The translations under genes were made by a program, and so were the position numbers. A DNA stretch of 6,155 bases from Clostridium sp. CAG:568. GTDB lineage: Bacteria > Bacillota_I > Bacilli_A > RFN20 > CAG-288. The notes beneath the pieces are model-generated. The model was given only the letters and a program-made list of their open reading frames with translations, searched no databases and was not told where the DNA came from. Positions 1 to 5,481 of the stretch are shown one piece after another; the stretch's first letter is position 1; every line of letters begins with the position of its first letter. Where the stretch lies: contig FR878797.1 of NCBI GenBank assembly GCA_000434395.1, positions 1 through 6,155 on the forward strand, in the 5' to 3' direction.

Positions 1-30
1 AGGATTTTGCAACAGCCCCCTTTTTATTGC
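1..30. terminator. Probable right half of a bidirectional terminator cut by the window edge
   Basis: Positions 8-20 read TTGCAACAGCCCC and lead into a C/T run ending in five T. This is the usual right arm and U-tract of a hairpin terminator on the plus strand. On the minus strand the same bases lie directly after the stop of the membrane protein gene and would form the left arm. The partner arm must lie before position 1, so pairing cannot be verified here. Confidence 0.4.
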
Positions 31-38
31 TGAAATTA

Positions 39-1214
39 TTATGAACGTGACTGATATAAAGGCTTTTGCTCTTTAGTTGAATTAAACTTACCTGATGTTC
101 TATTGATCAAGAATGTCAAACGCATGATATAGCCGAATACACCGATCATTATTCCGTATGATGAGCTGAAGAAGAAGAATATCATAGCTAGCAAGCACAC
201 AGTGAAGCTAGACATGATAGACATTTGTATACCTTCCCAAGCGTTGCAGTTCTTGTGCAAGAGATTGCTCTTTCCTAAAGTGAACAACCAAAGAACGATA
301 CCACCTAAGATAATCAATCCTACTCCACTGCCAGCTACGATTCCAACCATCACCCAAGTATTTTGATCACGGATTGGACGATATCCTTGAGCGAACAAAT
401 CTTTCCAAAGAACATTAGAAGCAGTGTTTTCCAATGTAGCAGCACCAGTCATTGTATACTTCAATGAGAATTTATTATCCTTTAATAAAGGGGACAATCC
501 GCTGTAAAGTCCACTCATAGATGATCCACTAGGAGCATTGGCAGACTTGTTAGCAATCTTATCTAAATCGACAGGTGCATTAGGATAAAGAACAACCATA
601 TAAGATTTAGGAGCAAATAAGATGAAAGAGTGATAAGCAGTTCCAGTCTTATTATCAGTAGAGTTTATCCTAGAGATACTGGCATTTACTGCAGTAGATC
701 CTTCTTTTGTAGTTATATCATTCTTAGTTGAATAAACTGAGAAATAAACAAACTCCTCAGATTGAGCTGAAGTATGAGAAGTAGATCCATCAGTATTGGT
801 AGTGGTGTTATAGATTGTGACTCTGTGTTTAAAGTTATAATTGTTAGTCTCACTACGCACACCATTATCTATAGTCGTATCAGTGAAGAACTGAGAGTCG
901 ACATAACTAGTATTATCTCCATAGAACAATTGAATTCCATCAGAAGTATCTTGGAAATTCAGCTTTTGGAAGTCTGCATACTTTGCATCGTTAGACGATG
1001 ACAATGTATCCAAGGCTATTGAGATTCCTTTTTCATTGCTAGGTTCCAATACAGCTCCACCAGAAGTCATATATCCAGAAGAAAGAATAGGAATCATCAG
1101 CAATGCAATAGAGAGAATAAATACGATGACAGCTAACCACCACTTTCTCTTTCTACCATCAATAATCGCTTGGTTCTTATATAAGCATTGCCATAAATAC
1201 TTTAATGTACCCAT
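39..1214 (-). CDS. Multi-pass membrane protein with a large extracytoplasmic domain, function unknown
   Basis: A 391-residue protein of unrecognised function. The N-terminus is cytoplasmic and basic (RKRK at 21-24), followed by a hydrophobic segment at about 26-46. A Ser/Thr/Asn-rich region of roughly 240 residues (47-286) then probably lies outside the membrane. Three hydrophobic segments close it, at about 288-312, 331-350 and 353-370, before a short polar tail. One N-terminal helix, an external domain and a C-terminal helix cluster recall DUF1189-type envelope proteins of Bacillota, but I see no diagnostic motif, so that is only a resemblance. The start is supported by AAGGAG at 1223-1228 with 8 nt spacing and by a promoter just upstream. 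It is divergent from the BusR-like regulator gene, so control by that regulator is possible. The external part has no Cys, no lipobox and no cell-wall-binding motif. Confidence 0.85.
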   Translation of the reverse strand: MGTLKYLWQCLYKNQAIIDGRKRKWWLAVIVFILSIALLMIPILSSGYMTSGGAVLEPSNEKGISIALDTLSSSNDAKYADFQKLNFQDTSDGIQLFYGDNTSYVDSQFFTDTTIDNGVRSETNNYNFKHRVTIYNTTTNTDGSTSHTSAQSEEFVYFSVYSTKNDITTKEGSTAVNASISRINSTDNKTGTAYHSFILFAPKSYMVVLYPNAPVDLDKIANKSANAPSGSSMSGLYSGLSPLLKDNKFSLKYTMTGAATLENTASNVLWKDLFAQGYRPIRDQNTWVMVGIVAGSGVGLIILGGIVLWLFTLGKSNLLHKNCNAWEGIQMSIMSSFTVCLLAMIFFFFSSSYGIMIGVFGYIMRLTFLINRTSGKFNSTKEQKPLYQSRS

Positions 1215-1242
1215 GTAAAAAACTCCTTAATAATGCTTGCAT

Positions 1243-1271
1243 ATTATAAATAGAGAAAACAATTTTTTCCA
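1243..1271 (-). promoter_or_regulatory. Sigma-A-like promoter for the divergent membrane protein gene
   Basis: Read on the minus strand: -35 TGGAAA (1266-1271), a 17-nt spacer, then a consensus -10 TATAAT (1243-1248). Transcription would begin near 1236, giving a leader of about 20 nt that contains the AAGGAG site at 1223-1228. The -10 is perfect and the spacing ideal; the -35 matches at four of six positions. Confidence 0.6.
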
Positions 1272-1442
1272 CTTTTATTAAATATATATCTTAATTATAT
1301 AAGGTATGCATACTATTAATGAATTGCTAAAATTCATTTTTGACTTTAATCAATCTATTGAAGTTTGATAAATTAGGCTCAAACATAAAAACCAAAAATG
1401 AATTACAAAGATAAAAAAGTAATGGTACCACCAATTTAAAGC

Positions 1443-1490
1443 TAAGTTGTTTTTTAATTATGCAATAGGATTTTTATAAAAAGCAACTTA
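1443..1490 (+). promoter_or_regulatory. 14-bp stem-loop upstream of the BusR-like gene
   Basis: TAAGTTGTTTTTTA (1443-1456) pairs with TAAAAAGCAACTTA (1477-1490). All 14 pairs form, with one G-U, around a 20-nt loop. A T-rich run (1493-1498) follows on the plus strand, so the element could act as a weak terminator of upstream transcription. As DNA it is a large inverted repeat about 50-100 bp before the likely promoter and could be an operator. The pairing is certain; the role is inferred. Confidence 0.4.
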
Positions 1491-1542
1491 TATTTTTTAT
1501 AGTGTTGCAACCAATAAAAAGATTAGTGTTTATCGAAAATAC

Positions 1543-1571
1543 TTGTTATTTTTCAATCGGTGTGTTAGATT
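1543..1571 (+). promoter_or_regulatory. Candidate promoter of the BusR-like gene
   Basis: TTGTTA (1543-1548), a 17-nt spacer and TAGATT (1566-1571), each four of six to consensus, place a start near 1578. The leader would be short and begin just before the ribosome binding site. An alternative -35, TTGCAA, lies at 1506-1511 but lacks a good -10 partner. Confidence 0.4.
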
Positions 1572-1583
1572 ATTTAAGTGATT

Positions 1584-1591
1584 AAAGGAGG
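1584..1591 (+). promoter_or_regulatory. Strong Shine-Dalgarno site (AAAGGAGG)
   Basis: AAAGGAGG sits 8 nt before the ATG at 1600 and fixes the start of the regulator gene. Confidence 0.85.
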
Positions 1592-1599
1592 CCAATTAA

Positions 1600-2250
1600 A
1601 TGGCAAAAGAAAGAGGAACACCACGTTATTTGAAAATTGCTCAAGATATCTGTGGAAAGATCATGAACGGAGAATATCCTGAAGGAACCTTGTTAAAGGG
1701 TCGTTCTATATTAGGTGCTGCTTATGGAGTCTCACCCGAGACTGTTCGTAAGGCTTTAAACCTTTTGGAGAAAGAGAAAGTAGTTTCTTCCAAGAGAGGT
1801 GTCGGTGTATTTGTCGAGTCTGTTCTCCACGCTCAGCAATTTGCTTCACGTTGGAAATCAGAGACTCAAATCTCTGCCAAATATAAGAATCTCGAAGCTT
1901 TACTCAACGAGAAAAAGGCTTTGGACGCCAAGATTAACGATGCTATCGATGATATGAAGGATTCCTTCCGTTATCAATCTAATGAAGCAGTTAAGTTATC
2001 TGAGGCTGATGTACCTGAAGATTCATGGATTGATGGTAAGACCCTTCTCGAAACTCGTTTCGGAAACTACACCACCGCCACTATTGTTGCTGTTGTCGGT
2101 GCTGATGGAATTGCCAAGTGCTCTCCTGGACCTAAATTCGTTCTCCATGCCGGAGACAAGATCATCTTCGTTGCAAGAGATGAATTGACCTTCGATCGTG
2201 TCCTTTCTTACCTCACCTATGGTTTGATGCAAGAAGGCGAATCTAAGTAA
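1600..2250 (+). CDS. busR: GntR-type winged-helix regulator with C-terminal RCK_C domain, BusR-like c-di-AMP sensor
   Basis: A 216-residue cytoplasmic transcription factor in three parts. Residues 8-73 are a GntR winged helix: YLKIAQDICGKIMNGEYPEG, then the recognition region GVSPETVRKALNLLEKEKVV and the wing (KRGVGVFV). Residues about 80-122 are polar and helical, likely a coiled coil for oligomerisation. Residues about 146-206 match an RCK_C (TrkA-C) fold: GKTLLE, the strand TATIVAVVGADG, then HAGDKIIFVA. This order and length are those of BusR of lactococci and streptococci, which binds c-di-AMP through RCK_C and represses the glycine betaine transporter genes busAB. BusR function here is inferred from architecture; the transporter is absent from the window and ligand residues cannot be checked by eye. 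Its own terminator follows, so it is probably monocistronic. Candidate targets are its own promoter and the divergent membrane gene. Codon use is rich in C-ending codons (TTC, ACC, CTC), more than in the flanking membrane genes, which suggests good expression. Confidence 0.85.
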   Translation: MAKERGTPRYLKIAQDICGKIMNGEYPEGTLLKGRSILGAAYGVSPETVRKALNLLEKEKVVSSKRGVGVFVESVLHAQQFASRWKSETQISAKYKNLEALLNEKKALDAKINDAIDDMKDSFRYQSNEAVKLSEADVPEDSWIDGKTLLETRFGNYTTATIVAVVGADGIAKCSPGPKFVLHAGDKIIFVARDELTFDRVLSYLTYGLMQEGESK

Positions 2251-2268
2251 CTCTAAAAAACAATATAT

Positions 2269-2300
2269 GAGAGGCTGTGAAAAACAGCCTCTTTTTCTTT
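2269..2300 (+). terminator. Rho-independent terminator after the BusR-like gene
   Basis: AGAGGCTGT (2270-2278) pairs with ACAGCCTCT (2284-2292) around the loop GAAAA, extended by one G-U pair, and runs into TTTTTCTTTT. It starts 19 nt after the stop codon and separates the regulator from the CvpA-like gene. Confidence 0.9.
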
Positions 2301-2307
2301 TAAGAAT

Positions 2308-2335
2308 TATACTTTAAAATAGTAATCAAAGGAGG
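2308..2335 (+). promoter_or_regulatory. Weak -10 candidate and strong ribosome binding site before the CvpA-like gene
   Basis: AAAGGAGG (2328-2335) lies 9 nt before ATG 2345 and fixes the start. TATACT (2308-2313) could be a -10 element, but the only -35 space falls in the terminator hairpin and is poor. The gene may have a weak promoter here or depend on readthrough. Confidence 0.45.
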
Positions 2336-2344
2336 ATAAATCTA

Positions 2345-3085
2345 ATGACTTTATTAGACTGGATAATTCTCGCTATATTAGTAATAGCTGGAATTTTAGG
2401 ATTGATATTTGGTGCGAAAAAAAGAATCACCAGAAAACTGGGATGGTTAGTTGGATTTGTAATAGCAACAATGTTCTATGCAATGCTGACTAATGTCATC
2501 TTGAGTAACACACCACTAGGAGAGACAGGAGCATCATATTTTGGAAACATTATGATTGCTAACGTCAGCGAGTCGAATACATTGGCAATTTTGAACTCAT
2601 CCTACTCTGATGTAATAGCAATAGATGGGGCACAATCATATTTAGCAACTGGAATGACTTCTATTGGAATTCCTAAGTTCTTTGCCTCTTATTTCATAAC
2701 TAAGATATATTTCACAAGTGGAACTGTAGCTATGGCGTTAGGATCTGGAATTTGCGCTGCTATAGCTTATGCGGTCACTTATGTTGTCCTTTACTTCGTA
2801 TCAGCCTTACTAGTGACAATACTACTTAGGTTCTTACTTAAAGGTAAAGAAGATGGTAAGGTTGGAATTATCGATAGAATCGCAGGATTGACATTAAGAA
2901 TAATAGAAGCATCGGTTACTATTCTCTCAATTATGCTTATGGTGATTGGAATATCGTATGCCGTTCCTAGTCTCAATGAATGGATGGTAACTCAGACAAA
3001 CTTTGGATCAGGTACAGTTACTTTATCTGGAATCTACTACAACTTGGCTTGGCAAATCATAAACGCATTCAAACTGTTAGGATAG
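2345..3085 (+). CDS. CvpA-like multi-pass membrane protein
   Basis: A 246-residue integral membrane protein. Hydrophobic segments are visible at about 5-23, 33-53, 127-144 and 145-165 (a hairpin of two helices), and 184-207, followed by an amphipathic tail. Near the N-terminus DWIILAILVIAGILGLIFGA followed by a basic loop (KKRITRK), and later GIIDRIAGLTLRIIEA, recall the CvpA/YqaA-type pattern of an N-terminal Asp-led helix, a small-residue-rich second half and a conserved 'DRxxG' loop before the last helix. CvpA was named for colicin V production in E. coli, and its relatives are linked to envelope stress tolerance; the molecular activity is unsettled. Family assignment is by pattern only, since sequence conservation in CvpA is low. 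The external loop (55-122) is longer than usual. It follows the regulator gene after a terminator, so it is probably a separate unit. No terminator is evident after its stop. Confidence 0.75.
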   Translation: MTLLDWIILAILVIAGILGLIFGAKKRITRKLGWLVGFVIATMFYAMLTNVILSNTPLGETGASYFGNIMIANVSESNTLAILNSSYSDVIAIDGAQSYLATGMTSIGIPKFFASYFITKIYFTSGTVAMALGSGICAAIAYAVTYVVLYFVSALLVTILLRFLLKGKEDGKVGIIDRIAGLTLRIIEASVTILSIMLMVIGISYAVPSLNEWMVTQTNFGSGTVTLSGIYYNLAWQIINAFKLLG

Positions 3086-3128
3086 ATGATAATAAAATTC
3101 ATATAATTCACCTCCTATGGGGGATTGT
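3086..3128. other. Junction between the conserved block and the decayed region, with an orphan minus-strand ribosome binding site
   Basis: On the minus strand GGAGGTG (3109-3115) stands 6 nt before an ATG (3100-3102), a textbook start. The frame closes after 21 codons inside the antisense of the CvpA-like gene's 3' end. It sits just after the stop of the minus-strand remnant at 3129, as the next gene of an operon would. The simplest reading is that a downstream gene was lost and only its start survives, so a deletion or insertion endpoint lies near 3086-3100. Chance is possible. Confidence 0.3.
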
Positions 3129-3490
3129 TTAAACTTTGTATCTTATTACAACAATGATGACTTTTATTGTTGCACTTTCTCTTTGTTCTTTTTCAATCGG
3201 ATCAACGAAAATATCATCAAAATCCAATCCTTGCTTTTCCCAAAGCAAATAGAACAACCGTATGATAAGGAAACCGGAATAAGAAAGAACAACGGGCTTT
3301 TTATCTTCAGAAGCAGTGTCATACGCATCATTTCAATATCATTACTCTTGATTACTGTTCGACGTAATGAACAGTAATGCCAAGTCATTCCATCAGCCAT
3401 GAAGCTTTTCAAGCAGCCCTCAAAATCCGTTTTCTCACCCCGCCAAACTTTATTACCCCATGGTAATAAATTCAATTTATCCAACGTCAA
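3129..3490 (-). pseudogene. Frameshifted remnant of an unrecognised minus-strand gene
   Basis: Two adjoining minus-strand frames look like one broken gene. The upstream part (3490 to about 3335, possible TTG start) reads LLPWGNKVWRGEKTDFEG and continues to SLRRTVIKSNDIE. The downstream part, in another frame (3332-3129, 67 residues, no start codon), reads NDAYDTASEDKKPVVLSYSG, then LFYLLWEKQGLDFDDIFVDP and IEKEQRES before a TAA. The second stretch has protein-like codon use (GAT/GAA-rich, mixed charge and hydrophobicity), whereas the continuing original frame turns into an implausible Leu/Phe/Lys run. A single indel near 3333-3345 would join them. I do not recognise the family. No ribosome binding site is seen for the upstream part. 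It may instead be chance open frames. Confidence 0.35.
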
Positions 3491-3545
3491 TATTAGAAAA
3501 AGGATTTCAAACTATCGTCTTCCAAAGATTTTTCATCGCATCCAA

Positions 3546-3605
3546 CATAGAAAAGTGAAGAGAAAAGTACATAGTAAAGTACATAGAAAAGTGAAGAGAA
3601 AGGTA
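3546..3605. repeat. Tandem repeat, five 12-bp units
   Basis: Five head-to-tail 12-mers: CATAGAAAAGTG, AAGAGAAAAGTA, CATAGTAAAGTA, CATAGAAAAGTG, AAGAGAAAGGTA. Units 1 and 4 are identical and units 2 and 5 differ by one base, suggesting a 24-bp unit duplicated around a 12-bp one. On the plus strand, inside an open frame from 3399, it encodes HRKV KRKV HSKV HRKV KRKV. Such four-residue repeats (xxKV, xxTV) are common in the linker before the C-terminal winged helix of AlbA_2-type proteins, so this may be a linker remnant with its winged helix lost. On the minus strand it reads as a hydrophobic Phe/Tyr/Leu stretch in another open frame (about 3497-3670). Confidence 0.75.
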
Positions 3606-3659
3606 TTCTCTTTTTTCGCACTATCTTCTTATCAAGATTAGCACCGCCGAATGTTAACC

Positions 3660-3845
3660 CGCGTCACAAGCGAATTTCAAATCACTTCGTGTCAGTGCAA
3701 TAAAGACAAAAAAATCGTCCATAATGCAGCCATGGGTCAAAACGCCGAAGTACTCGGCGATTTCTTTCCTTGTGATTCTTTCGTTGCTCTTTATGAGCTT
3801 TTCGAGCTCTTCCTTAATGAAGGAAGGATAAGGGCCAAACGGCTC
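3660..3845 (-). pseudogene. Broken winged-helix tail, copy A of a 96-bp repeat
   Basis: On the minus strand, starting just after an in-frame TGA near 3845, the frame reads SFIKEELEKLIKSNERITRK then EIAEYFGV, the first two helices of a winged HTH. From the next residue (LTHGCIMDD) the fold is lost, and the frame stops near 3651 without a recognition helix or wing. There is no usable start codon. Compared with copy B (5670-5895), it has a 2-nt insertion and a 10-nt deletion just upstream of the shared block, which explains the broken start. It lies 38 nt downstream of the wHTH tail at 3875 in the same orientation. Best read as a decayed AlbA_2-type C-terminus. Confidence 0.55.
3741..3836. repeat. 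96-bp dispersed direct repeat, copy A
   Basis: Aligned without gaps to 5761-5856, 79 of 96 bases agree by my count (about 82%), including the runs AACGCCGAAG, CTTTCCTTGTGATT and ATGAGCTTTT/ATGAGCTTTTT. Similarity stops sharply on the low-coordinate side and continues with a 10-nt gap on the high side. It encodes helices 1-2 of a winged HTH on the minus strand. Confidence 0.85.
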
Positions 3846-3874
3846 TCACGCCAACAAAAATTTGTCAAAAAGGC

Positions 3875-4117
3875 CTATTTGACGATTCTCCAGCTCCCCT
3901 CCTTTTTGGATTCCTTTCTATCGACGATATCTTTATCCTGAAGCGATGCGACGATTCTCGAAACGGTCCTTCTGGATATTCCCATCCTGTCACTGGCGTC
4001 AAATAGGGATATGCTCGGATTGGAAAGAAGGATGCTGAGCAAAGTAAGCTCATTGTCCGTCAAATTATCGTTTTTTAATGTGCCATTTAATGTGTCATGG
4101 TTCTTCATGACCTTCAT
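3875..4117 (-). pseudogene. C-terminal winged-helix fragment of an AlbA_2/Schlafen-type regulator
   Basis: This frame ends in a clear winged HTH: linker DTLNGTLKNDNLTDNELTLL, helix region NPSISLFDASDRMG, recognition helix ISRRTVSRIVASLQDKDIVD and a wing ending RKESKKEGSWRIVK before the stop. The NGTLxN linker and the terminal G-x-W-x-I/V are typical of the C-terminus of AlbA_2 (Schlafen-type, 'divergent AAA') ATP-binding transcriptional regulators, which run to 400-500 residues; the AlbA_2 and ATP-binding parts are missing. The frame is open back to an ATG at 4249, but that stretch overlaps the promoter, ribosome binding site and first codons of fic and matches no domain. The first reasonable internal start is ATG at 4117 (or 4108), with no good Shine-Dalgarno. 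It could be expressed as a small 80-residue DNA-binding protein, but a truncated leftover is more likely. Confidence 0.6.
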
Positions 4118-4154
4118 TCCGAACTTCTTCACAATCCTTCTAAGCAATGATTCA

Positions 4155-4183
4155 TTGATTTTTAGGGAATTTTTTAATACAAT
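4155..4183 (+). promoter_or_regulatory. Sigma-A-like promoter of the fic gene
   Basis: TTGATT (4155-4160), a 17-nt spacer and TACAAT (4178-4183) give a start near 4190 and a leader of about 33 nt. The -10 matches five of six positions, the -35 four of six. Confidence 0.6.
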
Positions 4184-4210
4184 AAAGCAAGAAATGTTCC
4201 CTAATTCAGC

Positions 4211-4216
4211 AGGAGG
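4211..4216 (+). promoter_or_regulatory. Ribosome binding site of fic (AGGAGG)
   Basis: AGGAGG lies 6 nt before the ATG at 4223. It selects this start over later in-frame ATGs such as Met7. Confidence 0.8.
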
Positions 4217-4222
4217 CCTCAT

Positions 4223-5161
4223 ATGAACAATCAATTCAACATGATACAAGAGCTTTTAATCAAAAAAGCTGAATTAAATGCAAAACTCGCTCTTCTCCCC
4301 TATGACGGGACTCCCGAAGTCAAAGAGATAAGTGGTAAGAAATATCTCTATGTCCGCAAAAGAGAACTCGGCAAATTAAAATCCGAATATGTGGACATCT
4401 ATTCCGAAGAACTTCATAATCTTTTGCTACGCAATGCCAAGGAAGCTAAATCTTTAAGGAAAGAGATTCGTAAAATCGAAAGGGAACTTGCATCCTTTGG
4501 ATATTCAAATGATGAACTTGAACCAAATGTTCTTCTCAATTTGGACTTTGCCAGAAAAAATATGAAGGTCATCATCTATGATCAAGCAATCCTTGAAGGC
4601 TGCGCCACCACTTTTCCTGATACTGAAACTATCATAGATAACGGCAAGGTCAACAATATGAAGGCTGATGACGTGCAAAAAATACTTAATCTCAAACACG
4701 CTTGGGAGTTCATCCTAGATAAAGATGTCATTAAATCACCTAGCGATTATTATCTTGCCTCCTACATCGCAAAGCTTGTAAACGAAGGATTCTATATGGA
4801 TGGAGGGAGGATCAGAAGCGTGCCAGTCACGATCGGTGGTTCTTCTTACATCCCTCCTATTCCAAACGAAATCGATGTCAAGAATGAATTGAACAATATT
4901 CTCACAAGCAATATGGACGCAATCGATATTGCTATAGAATTGTGCCTATATGTAGCCAAGACGCAAATTTACAACGATGGCAACAAAAGAACTGCGGTAA
5001 TCTACGCCAATCATTATCTCATCGCTCACGGCAAAGGACTTTTGGCTATTCCAGCTGAGAAGGTACCCGAGTTCAAACATGAGCTTGTAATGTACTATGA
5101 AGGAACAGACACAAAAACCGTTAAAGACTTTTTGAAGGATTGCTATTTGAAGCTGAAGTAA
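4223..5161 (+). CDS. Fic/Fido-domain protein with Gln in place of the catalytic His
   Basis: A 312-residue cytoplasmic protein of the Fic superfamily, whose active members transfer AMP or other phosphate-linked groups to protein hydroxyls. Residues 1-100 are charged and helical (KELKSEY-like and RKEIRKIERELASFG runs), likely a coiled coil. At 121-126 QAILEG resembles the inhibitory helix (S/T)xxxE(G/N), with Glu125 present but Gln replacing Ser/Thr. GRIRSVPVTIGGSSYIPPIP (195-214) is the substrate-positioning flap region. The Fic loop at 248-256 is QIYNDGNKR followed by TA, matching HxFxDxNKR (as in Doc: HIFNDANKR) except that the catalytic His is Gln248; Asp252, Asn254, Lys255 and Arg256 remain. 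I recall similar 'TQxFxDGNKRTA' proteins in Bacillota, so the change may define a subfamily, not a lone mutation. Loss of the His normally abolishes AMPylation, so the product may be inactive, regulatory, or use other chemistry. The gene is intact and monocistronic; no antitoxin is recognisable beside it. Confidence 0.9.
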   Translation: MNNQFNMIQELLIKKAELNAKLALLPYDGTPEVKEISGKKYLYVRKRELGKLKSEYVDIYSEELHNLLLRNAKEAKSLRKEIRKIERELASFGYSNDELEPNVLLNLDFARKNMKVIIYDQAILEGCATTFPDTETIIDNGKVNNMKADDVQKILNLKHAWEFILDKDVIKSPSDYYLASYIAKLVNEGFYMDGGRIRSVPVTIGGSSYIPPIPNEIDVKNELNNILTSNMDAIDIAIELCLYVAKTQIYNDGNKRTAVIYANHYLIAHGKGLLAIPAEKVPEFKHELVMYYEGTDTKTVKDFLKDCYLKLK

Positions 5162-5481
5162 AAGACTTAGATATAGAGAACAAATTATCAGATTAAGATA
5201 TAGAAGAAATTAAAGAATTCGTATCATATGATGAAACTCGCTTTTTATAGGTGTTTACCCCCTTGTTGAAGTGCAGGAACAATGTGACGATCCTTTTCTT
5301 CTGGACGTCCACATTTAAGAACTGAATCTGTATATCAAAACTTTCGATTGGATTGTTCGTGTGCATCAGCTATCTGATACTTCCCAAAAGTATGTTCAAA
5401 AAGACAAATGAAGCAATCACAACCCAGAATTTCTACTGTTCAATCAAGAAATTGCTTTTTGTTGTTTTTCTTGATTTTTAG
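5140..5481 (+). pseudogene. Interrupted plus-strand frame after fic, possible gene remnant
   Basis: One reading frame, shifted from fic and overlapping its last codons, looks protein-like but is cut by stops at 5194, 5248, 5323 and 5479. It reads FEAEVKDLDIENKLSD, stop, DIEEIKEFVSYDETRFL, stop, then CRNNVTILFFWTSTFKN, stop, and KLSIGLFVCISYLILPKSMF followed by KKTNE. The first interruption could be a single change of a Glu codon to TAA (GAA to TAA). The later part resembles a small helix-containing membrane protein. No family can be named. Three stops in about 105 codons is below random expectation for such AT-rich DNA, but the evidence is weak. Confidence 0.2.
5442..5479 (+). terminator. AT-rich stem-loop with U-run
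   Basis: AATCAAGAAA (5442-5451) pairs perfectly with TTTCTTGATT (5467-5476) around a 15-nt loop, followed by TTT. Only two G-C pairs make it a weak terminator. It is the first such structure downstream of fic, about 280 nt after its stop. Confidence 0.3.

Larger units (their letters stand above)
1215..1599. other. Divergent AT-rich intergenic region with several inverted repeats
   Basis: No gene is visible in these 385 bp. Besides the promoters listed separately, the region holds a 10-bp palindrome GTATGCATAC (1304-1313), a 12-bp perfect inverted repeat (AATTCATTTTTG at 1331-1342 against its complement at 1393-1404), the 8-bp palindromes TGGTACCA (1423-1430) and GTTGCAAC (1504-1511), and a long stem at 1443-1490. 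Regulators of the BusR type are known to bind symmetric sites upstream of their targets, so one or more could be operators. Which, if any, is not shown by the sequence. Confidence 0.5.

Noticed and set aside
774..1218. Two plus-strand open frames (774-1001 and 1036-1218)
   Set aside because: Both are shadows inside the well-supported minus-strand membrane protein gene and lack ribosome binding sites.
1215..1599. c-di-AMP (ydaO-type) riboswitch or other structured leader RNA
   Set aside because: The predicted leaders are only about 20 nt, and the visible hairpin lies upstream of the likely promoter. None of the conserved riboswitch core is evident.
1982..2232. Alternative frames inside the regulator gene (both strands)
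   Set aside because: The BusR-like frame has clear GntR and RCK_C features and a strong start. These overlaps are incidental.
3117..3377. Plus-strand open frame of 86 codons
   Set aside because: No ribosome binding site, Phe/Ile/Asn-heavy composition without a domain, and it lies antisense to a more protein-like minus-strand remnant.
3546..3605. CRISPR array
   Set aside because: The 12-bp units abut with no spacers, so this is a simple tandem repeat.
3651..3941. Plus-strand open frame of 96 codons
   Set aside because: It is the antisense shadow of the minus-strand wHTH fragments, whose helix motifs are recognisable, and it has no Shine-Dalgarno site.
4011..4226. Plus-strand open frame of 71 codons ending at the fic start
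   Set aside because: It is antisense to the wHTH tail and includes the fic promoter and ribosome binding site as codons. No motif supports it.
4223..5161. Classical Fic/Doc toxin-antitoxin operon
   Set aside because: The Fic protein lacks the catalytic His, is longer than Doc-type toxins, and no intact small antitoxin gene is next to it.
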